Assembly (NCBI GenBank): GCA_025618425.1 | Contig: CM046832.1 | Span: 26,750,974 to 26,814,973 of the forward strand | Length of the DNA: 64,000 bases | Source of the DNA: Heliocidaris tuberculata | Lineage: Eukaryota > Echinodermata > Echinoidea > Camarodonta > Echinometridae | Reading direction: 5' to 3' | In this document: positions 1-40,800 of the stretch, in pieces | Layout: every line of letters begins with the position of its first letter | Position numbering within the stretch: the stretch's first letter is position 1 | Made by a program: the position numbers and the translations under genes | Notes under the pieces: model-generated | Database searches by the model: none | Seen by the model: only the letters and a program-made list of their open reading frames with translations | What the model was told of the DNA's origin: nothing

Positions 1-133
1 TTTATGTTGGAATAAGTAACTCTGTTGTTGTATTAGAGAGCAGTTTGTATTTCATTTCTTACTCCTTCATAGAAAATGAGTTGGAATGTTTGCTCTAAAA
101 AAAAAATTCAAATTTTTCTTTTGTATGTTAAAG

Positions 134-29876
<29,743 letters not shown>

Positions 29877-30028
29877 AATTACATGTACCCCTCATGCAAG
29901 CAACAGTATTCCATGGTGTGCTATTGAGAGATTGTGTATCTCAACCCTTTGGCTACCATTTGATTTTAGTAGCATATGCATTCTCCATAGATTCCAGCCA
30001 AGTTAACCTGGGCTTAGTATTCAACAGG

Positions 30029-30626
30029 TTAATAGCAATGAGCAGAAGGGTAGGAAAATGTTTTCAGGAAAATTTGAACTCCACATTGCTTTCAAGTTAT
30101 TTGGCGGGAAGATCTTGAGGGATGGAATGCCAGTGACTTTATATGTGGTAGACTACAGACAAGGTTTGTCGGTTTACTACCTTAACCCTTTCAGAACAGG
30201 AGTTATTAAAGGGCTAAATTGATCACATTTCATTCTTCAAATTGGCTACAATAATATTTTTCTTTTAGTGCTACATGGTTCTAAGGATGTGATTTGTTTG
30301 AAAACAATATAGATGGTTGGAAATTTTGTTGAAAAGTTGAAAATATTGCCAATTTTTATCAAAAACAATGATTTTAAACCTCTCAATGTGTTGCCAATTT
30401 AAGGAATTTAAAGCTGATTCTCGTTTTTAAAATTCCTGGCATCAAAATGTGGTCAATTGTCTCGAAAGGGTTAATAGCAATGAGCAAAAGGGTAGGATAA
30501 ATGTCTTTAGGAAAATTTGAACTCCACATTGCTTTCTATTTTGGCGGGAAGATTTTGAGGGATGAGAATGCCAGTGACTTTATATGTGGTAGACTGCAGA
30601 CAAGGTTTGTCGGTTTACTACCTTAA
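30029..30626 (+). repeat. Duplicated 155-bp unit flanking a TTAA element
   Basis: Unit U1 (30029-30185) and U2 (30471-30626) are about 93 percent alike by eye, begin with TTAATAGCAATGAGC and end ACTACCTTAA. Between them lies the 285-bp element 30186-30470. All junctions fall on TTAA. This is the presumed 3' UTR of the ANKRD26-like gene. Confidence 0.85.
30186..30470. mobile_element. TTAA-flanked CCCTTTC MITE, deleted copy
   Basis: Termini CCCTTTCAGAACAGG and TCTCGAAAGGG with TTAA duplications, a structure seen in piggyBac-type elements. Compared with the copy at 33154-33561 it lacks about 120 bp inside. Confidence 0.8.
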
Positions 30627-31076
30627 CAGCAAGTTGCTCTGAAAGAAAGCCGCAAAAAAAAAAAAATCAGAGAAGCAGATTGGTGAAAGTTTGAACGAAA
30701 TTGGACTGACTAACAGAAAGTTTATTAATTTTTAAAAGTTGTAATCACTATACCTAGGGGGAATGGCCTGATCAGTAATGTCACTGTAATATAGTGATGG
30801 TAACATTCCCATTTGAACAGTATGGCATCTATCAAATATTTTGAGTACTGCCCTGAGGAAAAAGGTGCTTGGGAGAAAACTGACAATTAATGATATTATA
30901 ACGTACAACAAATAGGAAAATTGTACATGTATATGTCACAACCAAGTGAACAAACTGAAAATTTGAGATTAGCATAGATTTCTTAAAGTCTCGTATTTCA
31001 GATTTTCATATCTTTCCCGTTTGTGCCATTTCTTTTAAACTTTCATCCATTTCCCTTATTTTTCTGCTTTAACTCA

Positions 31077-31082
31077 AATAAA
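31077..31082 (+). promoter_or_regulatory. Candidate polyadenylation signal of the ANKRD26-like gene
   Basis: This is the first AATAAA I noticed downstream of the stop at 29876, about 1.2 kb away. It is preceded by the TTAA-flanked repeat cluster at 30029-30626. Another AATAAA occurs near 32325. No cleavage site can be confirmed from sequence alone. Confidence 0.3.
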
Positions 31083-33153
31083 CTTATTACAAACTTTATT
31101 GCCATTAAGAGATTGATGTGCCACAGGCCTTGAGACATCAATCATGAATCATGGTCTTTACCACAGTGAACTGAAATCATTTTGACAAAGGTCATGGTAG
31201 TATTCATTTGAATGTAAAATTTAGTTACTGGTACTTACATTTTGTACAACATTGCCAATGTTTTTTATGCTTCGTCATCTCATACGTAAGACAATGGAAT
31301 TATTGAAGAAAGTGGCTGCATTTATATAAGTTGCATTATAAAGTATGAAAATTAATTTTTAGAGATTGCTTCTACAAAGTTTTAATATATTGGTGGAACT
31401 ATTACCTTAATGTAAAATGTGTATAGTAAAAAGATTAGTTCTCTCAGCATTGCTGGTATTTCAACTAGGATGTGTGTTTCTGTACTACAATTTGTGTATG
31501 TTTTGCAGTTCAGAAGATTTTTAATATCATGACGAGATGACAGACTGTGTTCTTAATGTTGCTTTGTAAATCTGTGTGATGCACATAACCTTAAAGGTAC
31601 TATTCAAAATCTTTTCGACTGTGATTCAAATTCATTTGCAAGTGTCATGGACAGAAAACTTATAGAAAACAAGCAGCATAAAGTCATTTACAATTAAATT
31701 TACAGTGAAATTCGTGTATGATTTGTCTTTGTACATTTTAGAAAAAAGGAACATGAAATTTTTTTTTTTTTTAAATAGGCTGCAAATTTATCTGAAAATT
31801 GCTTAAGAGATTAGTGTTTTAGAAATTTTCTTCAAAGTTTTCTCTTTAAAGAAATATTTTTTAGATAGAGTGAAGCACACTTGTACTACACTTATATTCA
31901 TGGAGATGTTGAATAGTACTTATAAGTCTAAAGAAATGTTTGGCATGAAAAAAATGAGTAAGGTCAAGATGCAGAGAACAACTATGCTTGGAGCAAATAT
32001 ATATTATGCTAAAAATGATTTCTAACTTATTTCTGAACTTGAATGCAATGTATTATGCACCTTGATGGTCTTAATTCACCTTGATTATTATCTTGATATA
32101 TACAGATATTTGACAGATTAATTAACTATGAAATTCGTGAATATTCAAGTATGCAAATTTTTATTGTATTGTACTTATATTAGTTATTGTATTCAGTGAT
32201 ATCCAAGCACCAAAAATGTATTTACTGCAGTCAAGGAATAAGCTGTGTTTACAGGAAAAGCCCAGGATGTAGACAATACCTGGAGTTTTTATAGTTGTGA
32301 TGACAAATTCCAACAAAATTTTCACCAAATAAAACACGGTACAGTGTATAAGAGTAAAGTACATGTATATGCCAAATGGATTTGATAATCTGTAATGACC
32401 GGTTGCTGAGCAATTGGTAAACGTGTCTAGTGATTTTCAGTGTCAGTGGTTTTTCGACGATATTTGTAATATTGGTCTTGCTTTGCTGGTCCTAACTACC
32501 AAGAGGTTCTTTAAACACAGTATTCAAGAATTACTTTTGTTATTTTTTTCCTCAAAATGCACTCGCTTTGTGACTCTACATAACCTTTTAAGTGTACTAT
32601 TATTTATTACTTTCAAATCTGATGAGTAATTTTTCAGCAATGGAAATAAGCTTTGGCAGGATTTCGGTGCACAAGGTCTATACTTATTCTTTTGAAATGC
32701 ACAAATTAATGCATTACAATTTTCAGACCATTCGAAGAGAAGGATTTCTAAAAGCAGCAATATTTTTCCCAGACCCGACATTACTCGACTGTTTTGTTTA
32801 GTTTAGTTTAGTTTCTTTAGACAAACGGGTGGTGCTCTGTTGTCTTGCCAAATACTGAAAGAACTGCAACAGTAAAAATGAATGCTTGCTTTGTTCATAG
32901 CTTGTTTGATCCTCTCCTGTGGAGCGTCTCACATTTGTGAGTGTTGTTACATTGAAAGCATGCTCATGACTGGTAATGTATAAAGACTTGTTCACATTTG
33001 TTTCCGTAAACTAGCGATTTACCGCAGTTTTTTTAAATTTTTTATAAAGCGAATGGCAAGTGGGATAAAAACTACATAGATGGGCACAATAAGTGTCCTA
33101 CACGTACTCACTAATCTGTGTGTTACGAAATACAGGAATGTGAAGCGCATTAA

Positions 33154-33561
33154 CCCTTTCAGGACAGGAATTATTTAAGGGCTAAATTGATCACATTTTG
33201 TTCTTCAAATTGACAGCAATATTATTTTTCTTTTAGTGCTACATGGTTCTAATAAGGTGTAATGTCTTTGAAAACAATATACATGGTCACAAATTTTGTT
33301 GAAAAGTTTTAAAAATTGCCAATTTTGTTTAAAAACAATGATTTTGAACTTCTCAATGTGTTGCCAATTTAATGATTTTAAAGCTTAATCTCATTTTTTA
33401 AATTCCTGGCATCAAACGCAATCTGATCATGCAACAAAAATGGACATAGAGTGTGCAGAAAAATTTGCTCTTTCTACTCATGTATCTGGTATATTTTTTA
33501 GAGCTCTGAATCAAAAGTTATTGAGCCAAACCACAAAATGTGGTCAATTGTCTTGAAAGGG
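33154..33561. mobile_element. TTAA-flanked CCCTTTC MITE, full copy
   Basis: Starts CCCTTTCAGGACAGG and ends TCTTGAAAGGG, with TTAA at 33150-33153 and 33562-33565. It shares most of its 408 bp with 30186-30470. No ORF. Confidence 0.8.
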
Positions 33562-35754
33562 TTAAGCTTATTTTGCCTCCATGGTTTCCCGCAGCATATG
33601 TGAATAGGGCTTAACAAATCAGTTACCAGTACCAGAGGGTTTAGCATAGATTTTCATGAAAAGAGCTTCTAAATGAGGAAGCTAACCGAGGATCGATGCC
33701 ATACACAAGGGAGCCAGATTATTCTTTTGCATTATAAGTTCATGGAAGGCTTTGCAAATTAAAAAATTAATATTTCTTTGTAGGTAATTCATTAAAAAAA
33801 AATATCTGCACATAACATTTGCAAGGCTTTGGAAGGGACTTGACATGGATACAGTGAATCTGGTTAGGTGGGAGGGGGGGGGGGGATAATGTGATAATCC
33901 TTTCTTTTTTTTGTTTGCTAGAGATATTGGATTTTTATAAAGCGTTAATATAGCATTCTTTTCTTTCTGCTTGTCAGAACATAACAGTTCTATTATTTAT
34001 ATTTAAGTTATGAAATTGTATTTGTAAATGTTGCATAGAAAGTAAATATGTTTTTTGGCAACGTGTGTGATTTGTAACTATTTGATAACCTGTAAAATAA
34101 CATTAATGTTCTTATGCATTTGGAAATTGTGCCAGTGTTTCTTGGATGTCCATTTGTGAAATTAACTAAATATGAATTTGGATTCATTCTGATTGTTTAC
34201 CAGTTCACAAACACAACATTTTTTTTTATTTGAAAAAGAATATTACTATAAAAATACATTTGATCAAAGACAAAAATCCTCAACATTTTTTTAAAAATTC
34301 TCCTACATTTCCACATTTTCGGGAAATTAATTGCCATGATGCCTTCAAAATACAGAGCAAATAAATACATACAATCTGAAACTGGAAGAAACACATGAGA
34401 ACAATCCTCTCTTTAAATTATTACTTTACATTTATTTATTTCATTTTTTTTTTACAAAGAAGTTTGAATTATCATCACTGTCATCACTGTCCTTCCAAAA
34501 AAGCTTTACATTGTCTGTTTAGAGCCATGAACTGCAATCACTTTACACAGAATTTTTATGCCCTTCCGGCTCTTAGCAGACAATATTACCAGGTTTTACA
34601 CAGTTACTTATGAGCAGTTCATTAAAATAATGATAACATAATCATATCTTTACAAAAAAACATTGTACATTCCAACGTTTCAGGTGGCATGCCAAGCATT
34701 TGATGCTGCCAAAACCAAAACATTAAATTACACAGAGGTTACTTTATCTTGCATATTTCAGGGAAATGAAATAATATCTCGACTTGAATTGTCTTTAAGC
34801 TTTAGTCTTCTTCTAAAATTTTTTTTGGTTTGGCGGTGAAATGTAAACAAGCTCTAGCTTGGCTATGAGGAAGTATTAGTCACACATACTAGCGGATGTA
34901 ACCAATGTCAAAACATACCTGGGAGTTCAGTTAATCTTGAATACACATCTTTTTTGCCAACTAAAACTTCACTACAGCTAGGTGATATGTGAAATGTGAT
35001 ATCTGCAAAAGAGACTTTGTATATGACCTTAGTGTAGGGTGAAGTATAACCATGATATAAACGAACTGCTGAAATGGAATTATTACGTCGGTACTATCAA
35101 TGATTATCTAAGTCCGGGTGATTACGGAAAGTAAATTCTCCCGTAAAATGAAACCAAATTTCAATTGAGTGTTTAAGATTACAAATAAATGATACCTGCC
35201 TGTTGCTTTTGGTAGAAAATGTATAATAGCAGAACAATGAGCACAGAAAGATAGGGAAATCATGCTAGTAGTCCCTCCAAACCTATGAGTACTGCATGCA
35301 GTCACATACAAATATTACTTTCAGTGAATGTGACTTCATGCATATGTTTGTTAGTTTGTTTAGATTTTGATGGCCTAGACGACCTACATGTATCTACTGC
35401 AGGATAAACAGTTCAGAATCAATTCAAGCCAGTTTCTCTTGATCTGCTATTCCATTTATCAGAACTCAATATTAGTTTTAAGAAATGATCATATCATGTA
35501 TATTTGTGACCATGTGCTTCCTGATATACAATGGCAGGTGTTTTCTGGCAAAGTGCCTATTTCTGCTCTTTCAATTTCATTTTTCCTTTTGGCAGTCTAA
35601 AATGCTTGGCTATACATGCATAGAGATAATTTTGTTTACATTGAAACTTTTTTCTGTAAACTTCCTGCAGTCATCCTGCTCCATGACATCTAAAATGATA
35701 CTGAGTGATAGTCATCACTGCTACAACAAATGCACCTTCTGACCTTTAATTTAA

Positions 35755-36117
35755 AGGGAAGGTAGAGTTTTTGGAAAGGTAAAAGATAGTTTGTGAGCTT
35801 TCTCATTCTCTTATTTCAATTTGGAAGATTTTCATAGTAGAAATGTCCCCTGAAAAGGATTGCTCTACAAATGCCCTCACATTCAAAATATTACAAGAAA
35901 CAGCTGAAATGTTCGGGCCGAACATGTGTGTGCAGTCCCATATACACATTTCTGTGTGCAGTGCATGTCACTCTCTGCAGGATTGAGTCAATTTCTTCTC
36001 ATTTTGGTGATTCCAAAACCTTACAGCATACACCAATTTTTATGTGCTATATAATCAATCTTTCCCAGTTGCTTTGACACAGTTTCTTTGACAATGTAAT
36101 CGCATGACCAGAACTCT
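35755..36117 (+). mobile_element. Interspersed 360-bp MITE, copy 2
   Basis: AGGGAAGGTAGAGTTTTTGG to CCAGAACTCT with TTAA on both sides (35751-35754 and 36118-36121). Contains the GGCCGAACAT and TCCCCTGAAAAGGATTGC landmarks. Confidence 0.8.
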
Positions 36118-36443
36118 TTAACCCCTTCCGTGCTGTGGGCAGTGAACCCTCCCCAAGGACATCAAAAGTGAACTGTATAGTTGAAATAAATGTCGATTTT
36201 CTTTCCCATTGCACAATTAAGTACATGCTTTGTGAAGTTGTTCCCAAAGAAGATTAATGTGCCCAATCTGACACTGAAACACTGAATTGAAACTGAAAAT
36301 TTGAATCTTAAAAGATCACTTACGACAAATGTTTGTAAATTTGGCAGCCAGTAGGGATCTAGAAACCATTTTTTAAAAATCAGGATTAATTTACAAATAT
36401 AACTCCTCATCTAACCATATGTGATTTTTGAATTTATCAATAA

Positions 36444-36649
36444 TGTCAAACCAGAAACTTTCGTGACATAAAACTTTCGCGAATTGTTAATGACAGTCAA
36501 TTTTGCAGCAAGAAACTTCCGTGAATTGCAATAATTTCATGTTGTTTCAATTGTGATTTAATTATTTCGCACCATGAAACTTTCGTGAATCGCAACCACT
36601 CACGAATTTGCAAAAGTTTCATGCACGCAAAAATTTCTGGTTTTACAGT
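36444..36649. mobile_element. ACTGTAAAACC palindromic MITE, copy 2
   Basis: Ends TTTCTGGTTTTACAGT. The reverse complement matches the copy at 25568-25777, including the clustered CTTTCG motifs. Confidence 0.8.
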
Positions 36650-36672
36650 ATGTTCACTTAAAACCAGGCCAT

Positions 36673-36828
36673 GGTGCCATTGCATAAAGACTTACTATTA
36701 TAGTAACTTTGCCATCAATGGTAACTACCATGGTAACGTTGCTCAAGAGCCAATCAAAATCCAGTATTCCATGAAAAGTTACTATAATAGCAAAGTTACT
36801 ATAATAGCAAGTTTTATGCAACGGCACC
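36673..36828. mobile_element. Harbinger-like MITE with CAT target duplication
   Basis: GGTGCCATTGCATAAAGAC at the left and GTTTTATGCAACGGCACC at the right, with CAT on both sides (36670-36672 and 36829-36831). Inverted ACTATTATAGTAACTTTG arms. Sister of 59502-59658. Confidence 0.8.
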
Positions 36829-36979
36829 CATATGCCTGTTATAAAAAGTATTGTATGCACTGTACATTTTGCAAATACTTTTTAAACAATATCACTCTTT
36901 CAATACGAGCAAAAGACCGTTCCAGTCACTGACGCCGTCCTAAAGTCAGCAGATGATGCCTCGTGTGAACAGGGCTTAA

Positions 36980-37581
36980 AGGGCAATCCAACCTTGGTAA
37001 GAAGATGATTTGTGTGAAAGCAGAAAAATAAGAAAAACAGGATGGTGAAAGTTTGAAAGAAATCGGATAAGGACTAAGAAAGTTATGGATGTTTGAAAAA
37101 TGAGATCACTACATCTATGCGAATCTCAAATTGGCAATTTGGTGGGTCAGTTGTGACATTTTGGTGGGTCAGTTGTGACATTTTTGTGGACAACTCTCCG
37201 ATTTGTCGTACACAAAAATATCATTAATTTGCGGTTTTCTTTGAGGCGCTTTTACCCTCGGGGCTGTACTCAAAACATATTGGAGATAGCATATTGCTAT
37301 AGGTCTTCATGAACGAAAAGATCCTACTGAGTAATGCATTTTGAAAAAAAGTGACATTTTAGTCATTTTGTGTGTTAGAGCTAATGGGGGAGTTGTCCAC
37401 AGCTACATCACAGTGACATTACCTATTCGGCCAATTTGAAATTCCCATAAGCATAGTGATTACAACTTTCAAAAATTCATAACTTTCTTATTGTCCAATT
37501 TCATTCAAACTTTCACCAATCTGCTTCTCTGATTTTTCCTCTTTCTTTCAAAGCAACTTGCTATTAAGGTTGGATTTCCCT
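36980..37581. mobile_element. 602-bp TTAA-flanked palindromic element next to THUMPD3 stop
   Basis: Left end AGGGCAATCCAACCTTGG, right end reverse complement AGGGAAATCCAACCTTAA, TTAA on each side. The arms carry GGTGAAAGTTTGAAAGAAAT and its inverse. It ends about 30 bp from the THUMPD3 stop codon, so it must be part of or next to that gene's 3' UTR. Fragments of the family lie at 30614-30800 and 59945-60250. Confidence 0.85.
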
Positions 37582-37613
37582 TTAACCTTGGTGTTCATTC
37601 AAGTGTTCACTGA

Positions 37614-37835
37614 TCAGGTACATTCCATTTCACCTTGTTCTTCTACATCATCATCATCATCCTCTTGATCAATTTCTCCTTCTTGGTCTCCATCTACATC
37701 TACTCCACCTTCTTGTCTGTCCTTCTTCTTCTTGACCTTTGCCCTCTGAAGAAGATAGACACATGCTTTCAGTCCTCCATGGTTGATGAAAATGGTATTC
37801 TTCTTCCGCCACATGTGGTGGCATCGCTGCAAGGT
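37614..37835 (-). CDS. THUMPD3: THUMPD3 exon 9 and stop
   Basis: 74 codons including TGA (37614-37616): TLQRCHHMWRKKNTIFINHG, then GLKACVYLLQRAK, then a Lys run and an Asp/Glu-rich acidic tail ending GEMECT. Acceptor ATTCCATCAG. The acidic tail differs from vertebrates and looks disordered. Confidence 0.93.
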   Translation of the reverse strand, partial: TLQRCHHMWRKKNTIFINHGGLKACVYLLQRAKVKKKKDRQEGGVDVDGDQEGEIDQEDDDDDVEEQGEMECT

Positions 37836-40800
37836 CTGATGGAATAAAATGGGAAGAGTGAGTGAGGGTGAGGGAGGAGAGCAGGAAAGATGGAGGAAAA
37901 GTGAGGGGTAGAGAGGGGGAAGGAGAGAGAAACAGAGGGGAAGGAGAGGGAAAAAAGGGAGAGAGACAAAAAGAGGGGAAGAGAGAGAGAGAGAGGGAGA
38001 GGGAGAGGGGAGAAAGAGTGACAGGAAGGAGAGAGAGAGGGGAGAGAAAGTGTGAGATAGAAAGAAGGGGGGAGAAATGGGGGAAAAAAAGTGTGTGAGA
38101 CAGTTAGAGTGGGGGGACAGACAGCATGTGAGAGAGAGTGGCGTTAAGAGTTGCATATCCCTCTTGAGAATTTTTGCAAACATTAATTTTTGCATGGAGC
38201 AGCTACATCTAATAATAACATGCATGAAAGTTTGCAGACATATATGTTTTGTGTAATTTTTAATGATTCTTTTTCACAGATCATATCCATGAACTATAAG
38301 GATGTCAGTGAACATCACATGATTTTAACTACATGTTAGACAGTAGTATATGTACTATAAATACTGTACCCCAAATAAGTACTTTCTCATTATTACTTGA
38401 ATAATACAATGCTTGCAAATAAACCGACCTGAACCATACACTTCTTGTCTTGAGTTAAAAGCACAGCACGGCCAGTACCGGGACAACAAACTCTGGCCAT
38501 CTCTTCCAGACATTTGTGGTAAAGGGACCAGTTATTCCTTCTGTTACCAAGCCTTCAAGAGAAAACAGAAAACAAAATCAAAATCACAGAAATCAGGGCC
38601 CATATTCATAAAACCTTACTAGGCCTTGTTGGCAAATAGCCATGTACTGCAGCCTACGAAAAAAAAAAACATCTAGTTTAGGAAGGTTTTATGAATATGG
38701 GCCCAGGTTTTTAAAAATCTTTTTTTATAAATGGAGGCAATATTTTAAAATATCAACATCCACTATGGGGCTATCGACTCAGTCAAGCAAGTTAAACTGA
38801 AAAAAAAAAACTATTGTTGCATACATCGGGGAAAGCATCACCATGAAAGATTTTGATTTCAATTGCCCTTTAATCATTTTGACATCTGGCGAAATTAGGT
38901 TCAAAAGTTCAATTTGTACATTACATTAACTTATGGTCACGCAAAAGGAAGAACTTCAAACTTATGCCAGTCAAAGCTTATTTATCAGAAGTAACTTCCT
39001 TGATTGGGTGCAAACATAAGGAAACATAAACACATGCAACATTCTACTTCAAATCTCAACTGCATCCATTTTCTTTGTATTTCCTCTTTGGCATTAAGAG
39101 AAAAAGAAGCACATTTACCTACATGTATGGTCTCATCATACCTTGTCTGTCCTTCCTCATTTTTAGCATACCTTTGTTTCTTATCCTTTGATAACTCCTA
39201 CATCAATGTCAAATGTTCTAATATCTATTTTGTGTTAAGTGACTAAAGAGAAGGGTGAGTTCTGGTAACGGGGATAAAAAAAAGTTATGAGCTTTCTTGT
39301 TTCTTTTATGTTAGCTTGCAAGAATATCGCAGAAGAAAAGTCCCCTGAAAAGGATTTCTCTCAAAATGCCCTAATATTTGAAATATGTTGAGAAAGAGCC
39401 ATACCCACATTTTTGTGTGCTGTGCACATGACTTTCAACATGGAGTCAGTTTCTCCTCATTTTGATTTCATGATTTCAAAACCTCGCAGTATACATCGAT
39501 TCTTATGAACTACATAATTAACCTTTCTCAGTTGCTTCCAGATAATTTCTTTCACAATGTATTTGCTTGACTAGAACTCAATTTTATCTTCAAAGAGAGA
39601 AGCCTGCCTAAATCTGCATCTTTTTATGAGGAATTTCAATCCCATCCCCTTTCTTTTGTCAATCATAAAGGAACATTGTTTTTCCCAAAGTCTCACAATG
39701 TCCTGCAAATATGTGATAAATTGTATGAATTTTCATCACGGGTATGCATGTACCTGTACATTTTCAAAAAAATCAATAAGCATAACTTTCTAAAATATTG
39801 AAATAAAATGACTGAAATTGATGAAACAACTCAAACAAAACTCACCTCTTTCCAAATGGCTGGTTATGTAAATATCCATAATGGCAGGAAAGAAGAAAGA
39901 TGTATAAAATTGTATTAGAAATATAACAAATTTTAAAAGAAATAGAAGGTAGAAAAAAAAAAAATATAGAATATACATATAAATCATATATTTCTTCAAT
40001 AATATTTTTTCAAATCTTTTTTTTAAAATTCAAGCTGAGAATGCATCAGTGGAACAATTATATTTCATAACCCCTTCCATGTCGTGGGTGGCAAATCCCG
40101 CCTGAGAATGTAAGCACTGAAGAAAGTGTTTTGACTAAGAATGGCTATATTATTCTTCCTGAAATGAAAACTGATACCTTCATTGTGAAGTTTATTCTGA
40201 GGGAAGATAATTTCATATCCAATTTAGCAATGCAGCAAAGCATCATAAAGCCAAACTTAACTCCTGAAATTTCATCTATGACAGTTCTTCACAAACTCTG
40301 TTTCACAGAAAGGGTTAAAGATGTAAGGAAGGATGTTCAAAGGATGTTACCTAATGACTTTTTCTAAAATCCTCTATACTATCACCAAAAAAAAATGTAT
40401 CTGATGAAATGTTTATAGTTCAAAAGAACAATTAAACTTCAGAAACTTACATCCTCCATCTAAACAATGCAACAAACTCTATTTTAAGATCATCTTCAAG
40501 CAATCATAATCTGTTTCCATGACTACACACACCTGAACAAACAAAAGTCTTATTAAAAAACACCTACTCAAAAACACCTACACAAAAACAAAAACACAAA
40601 CACATTGTGAGGTGAGACAGAAAACATAAAATCAAATAATGCCTTGAAGAAATATTCACTTCCTCTAATTGGTCCATTAATATTTGTGAATGGATTAGAT
40701 ATTGTTGTACACAGGAAACAGGGCTTGAGGAAGAGAAATATTCTGTTGTAAAGCTGCAGGAGTAATGCAGGGGTCACACAGTGGTCAAGATTTATATCAT

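Larger units (their letters stand above)
29877..37613. other. Convergent intergenic region between the two genes
   Basis: About 7.7 kb between the stop of the ANKRD26-like gene and the stop of THUMPD3. It must hold both 3' UTRs. I see repeats (listed separately), poly-G near 33873-33883 and AT-rich unique sequence, but no credible protein-coding ORF; the longest frames here are short and lack family resemblance. Confidence 0.6.

Noticed and set aside
86..133. ATG at 86 as the protein start of the coiled-coil gene
   Set aside because: The sequence 86-133 is T/A-rich, looks like the end of an intron, and is followed by a good acceptor. The family is expected to have more N-terminal sequence upstream of the window.
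37614..38225. 203-codon minus-strand frame as one exon
   Set aside because: Only 37614-37835 matches THUMPD3. The rest is a CT-rich intron translated as low-complexity Ser/Leu/Pro.
40131..40367. 78-codon frame as a small gene
   Set aside because: It overlaps a repeat with AACCCCTT/AAGGGTT ends and shows no family resemblance, signal or conserved motif.
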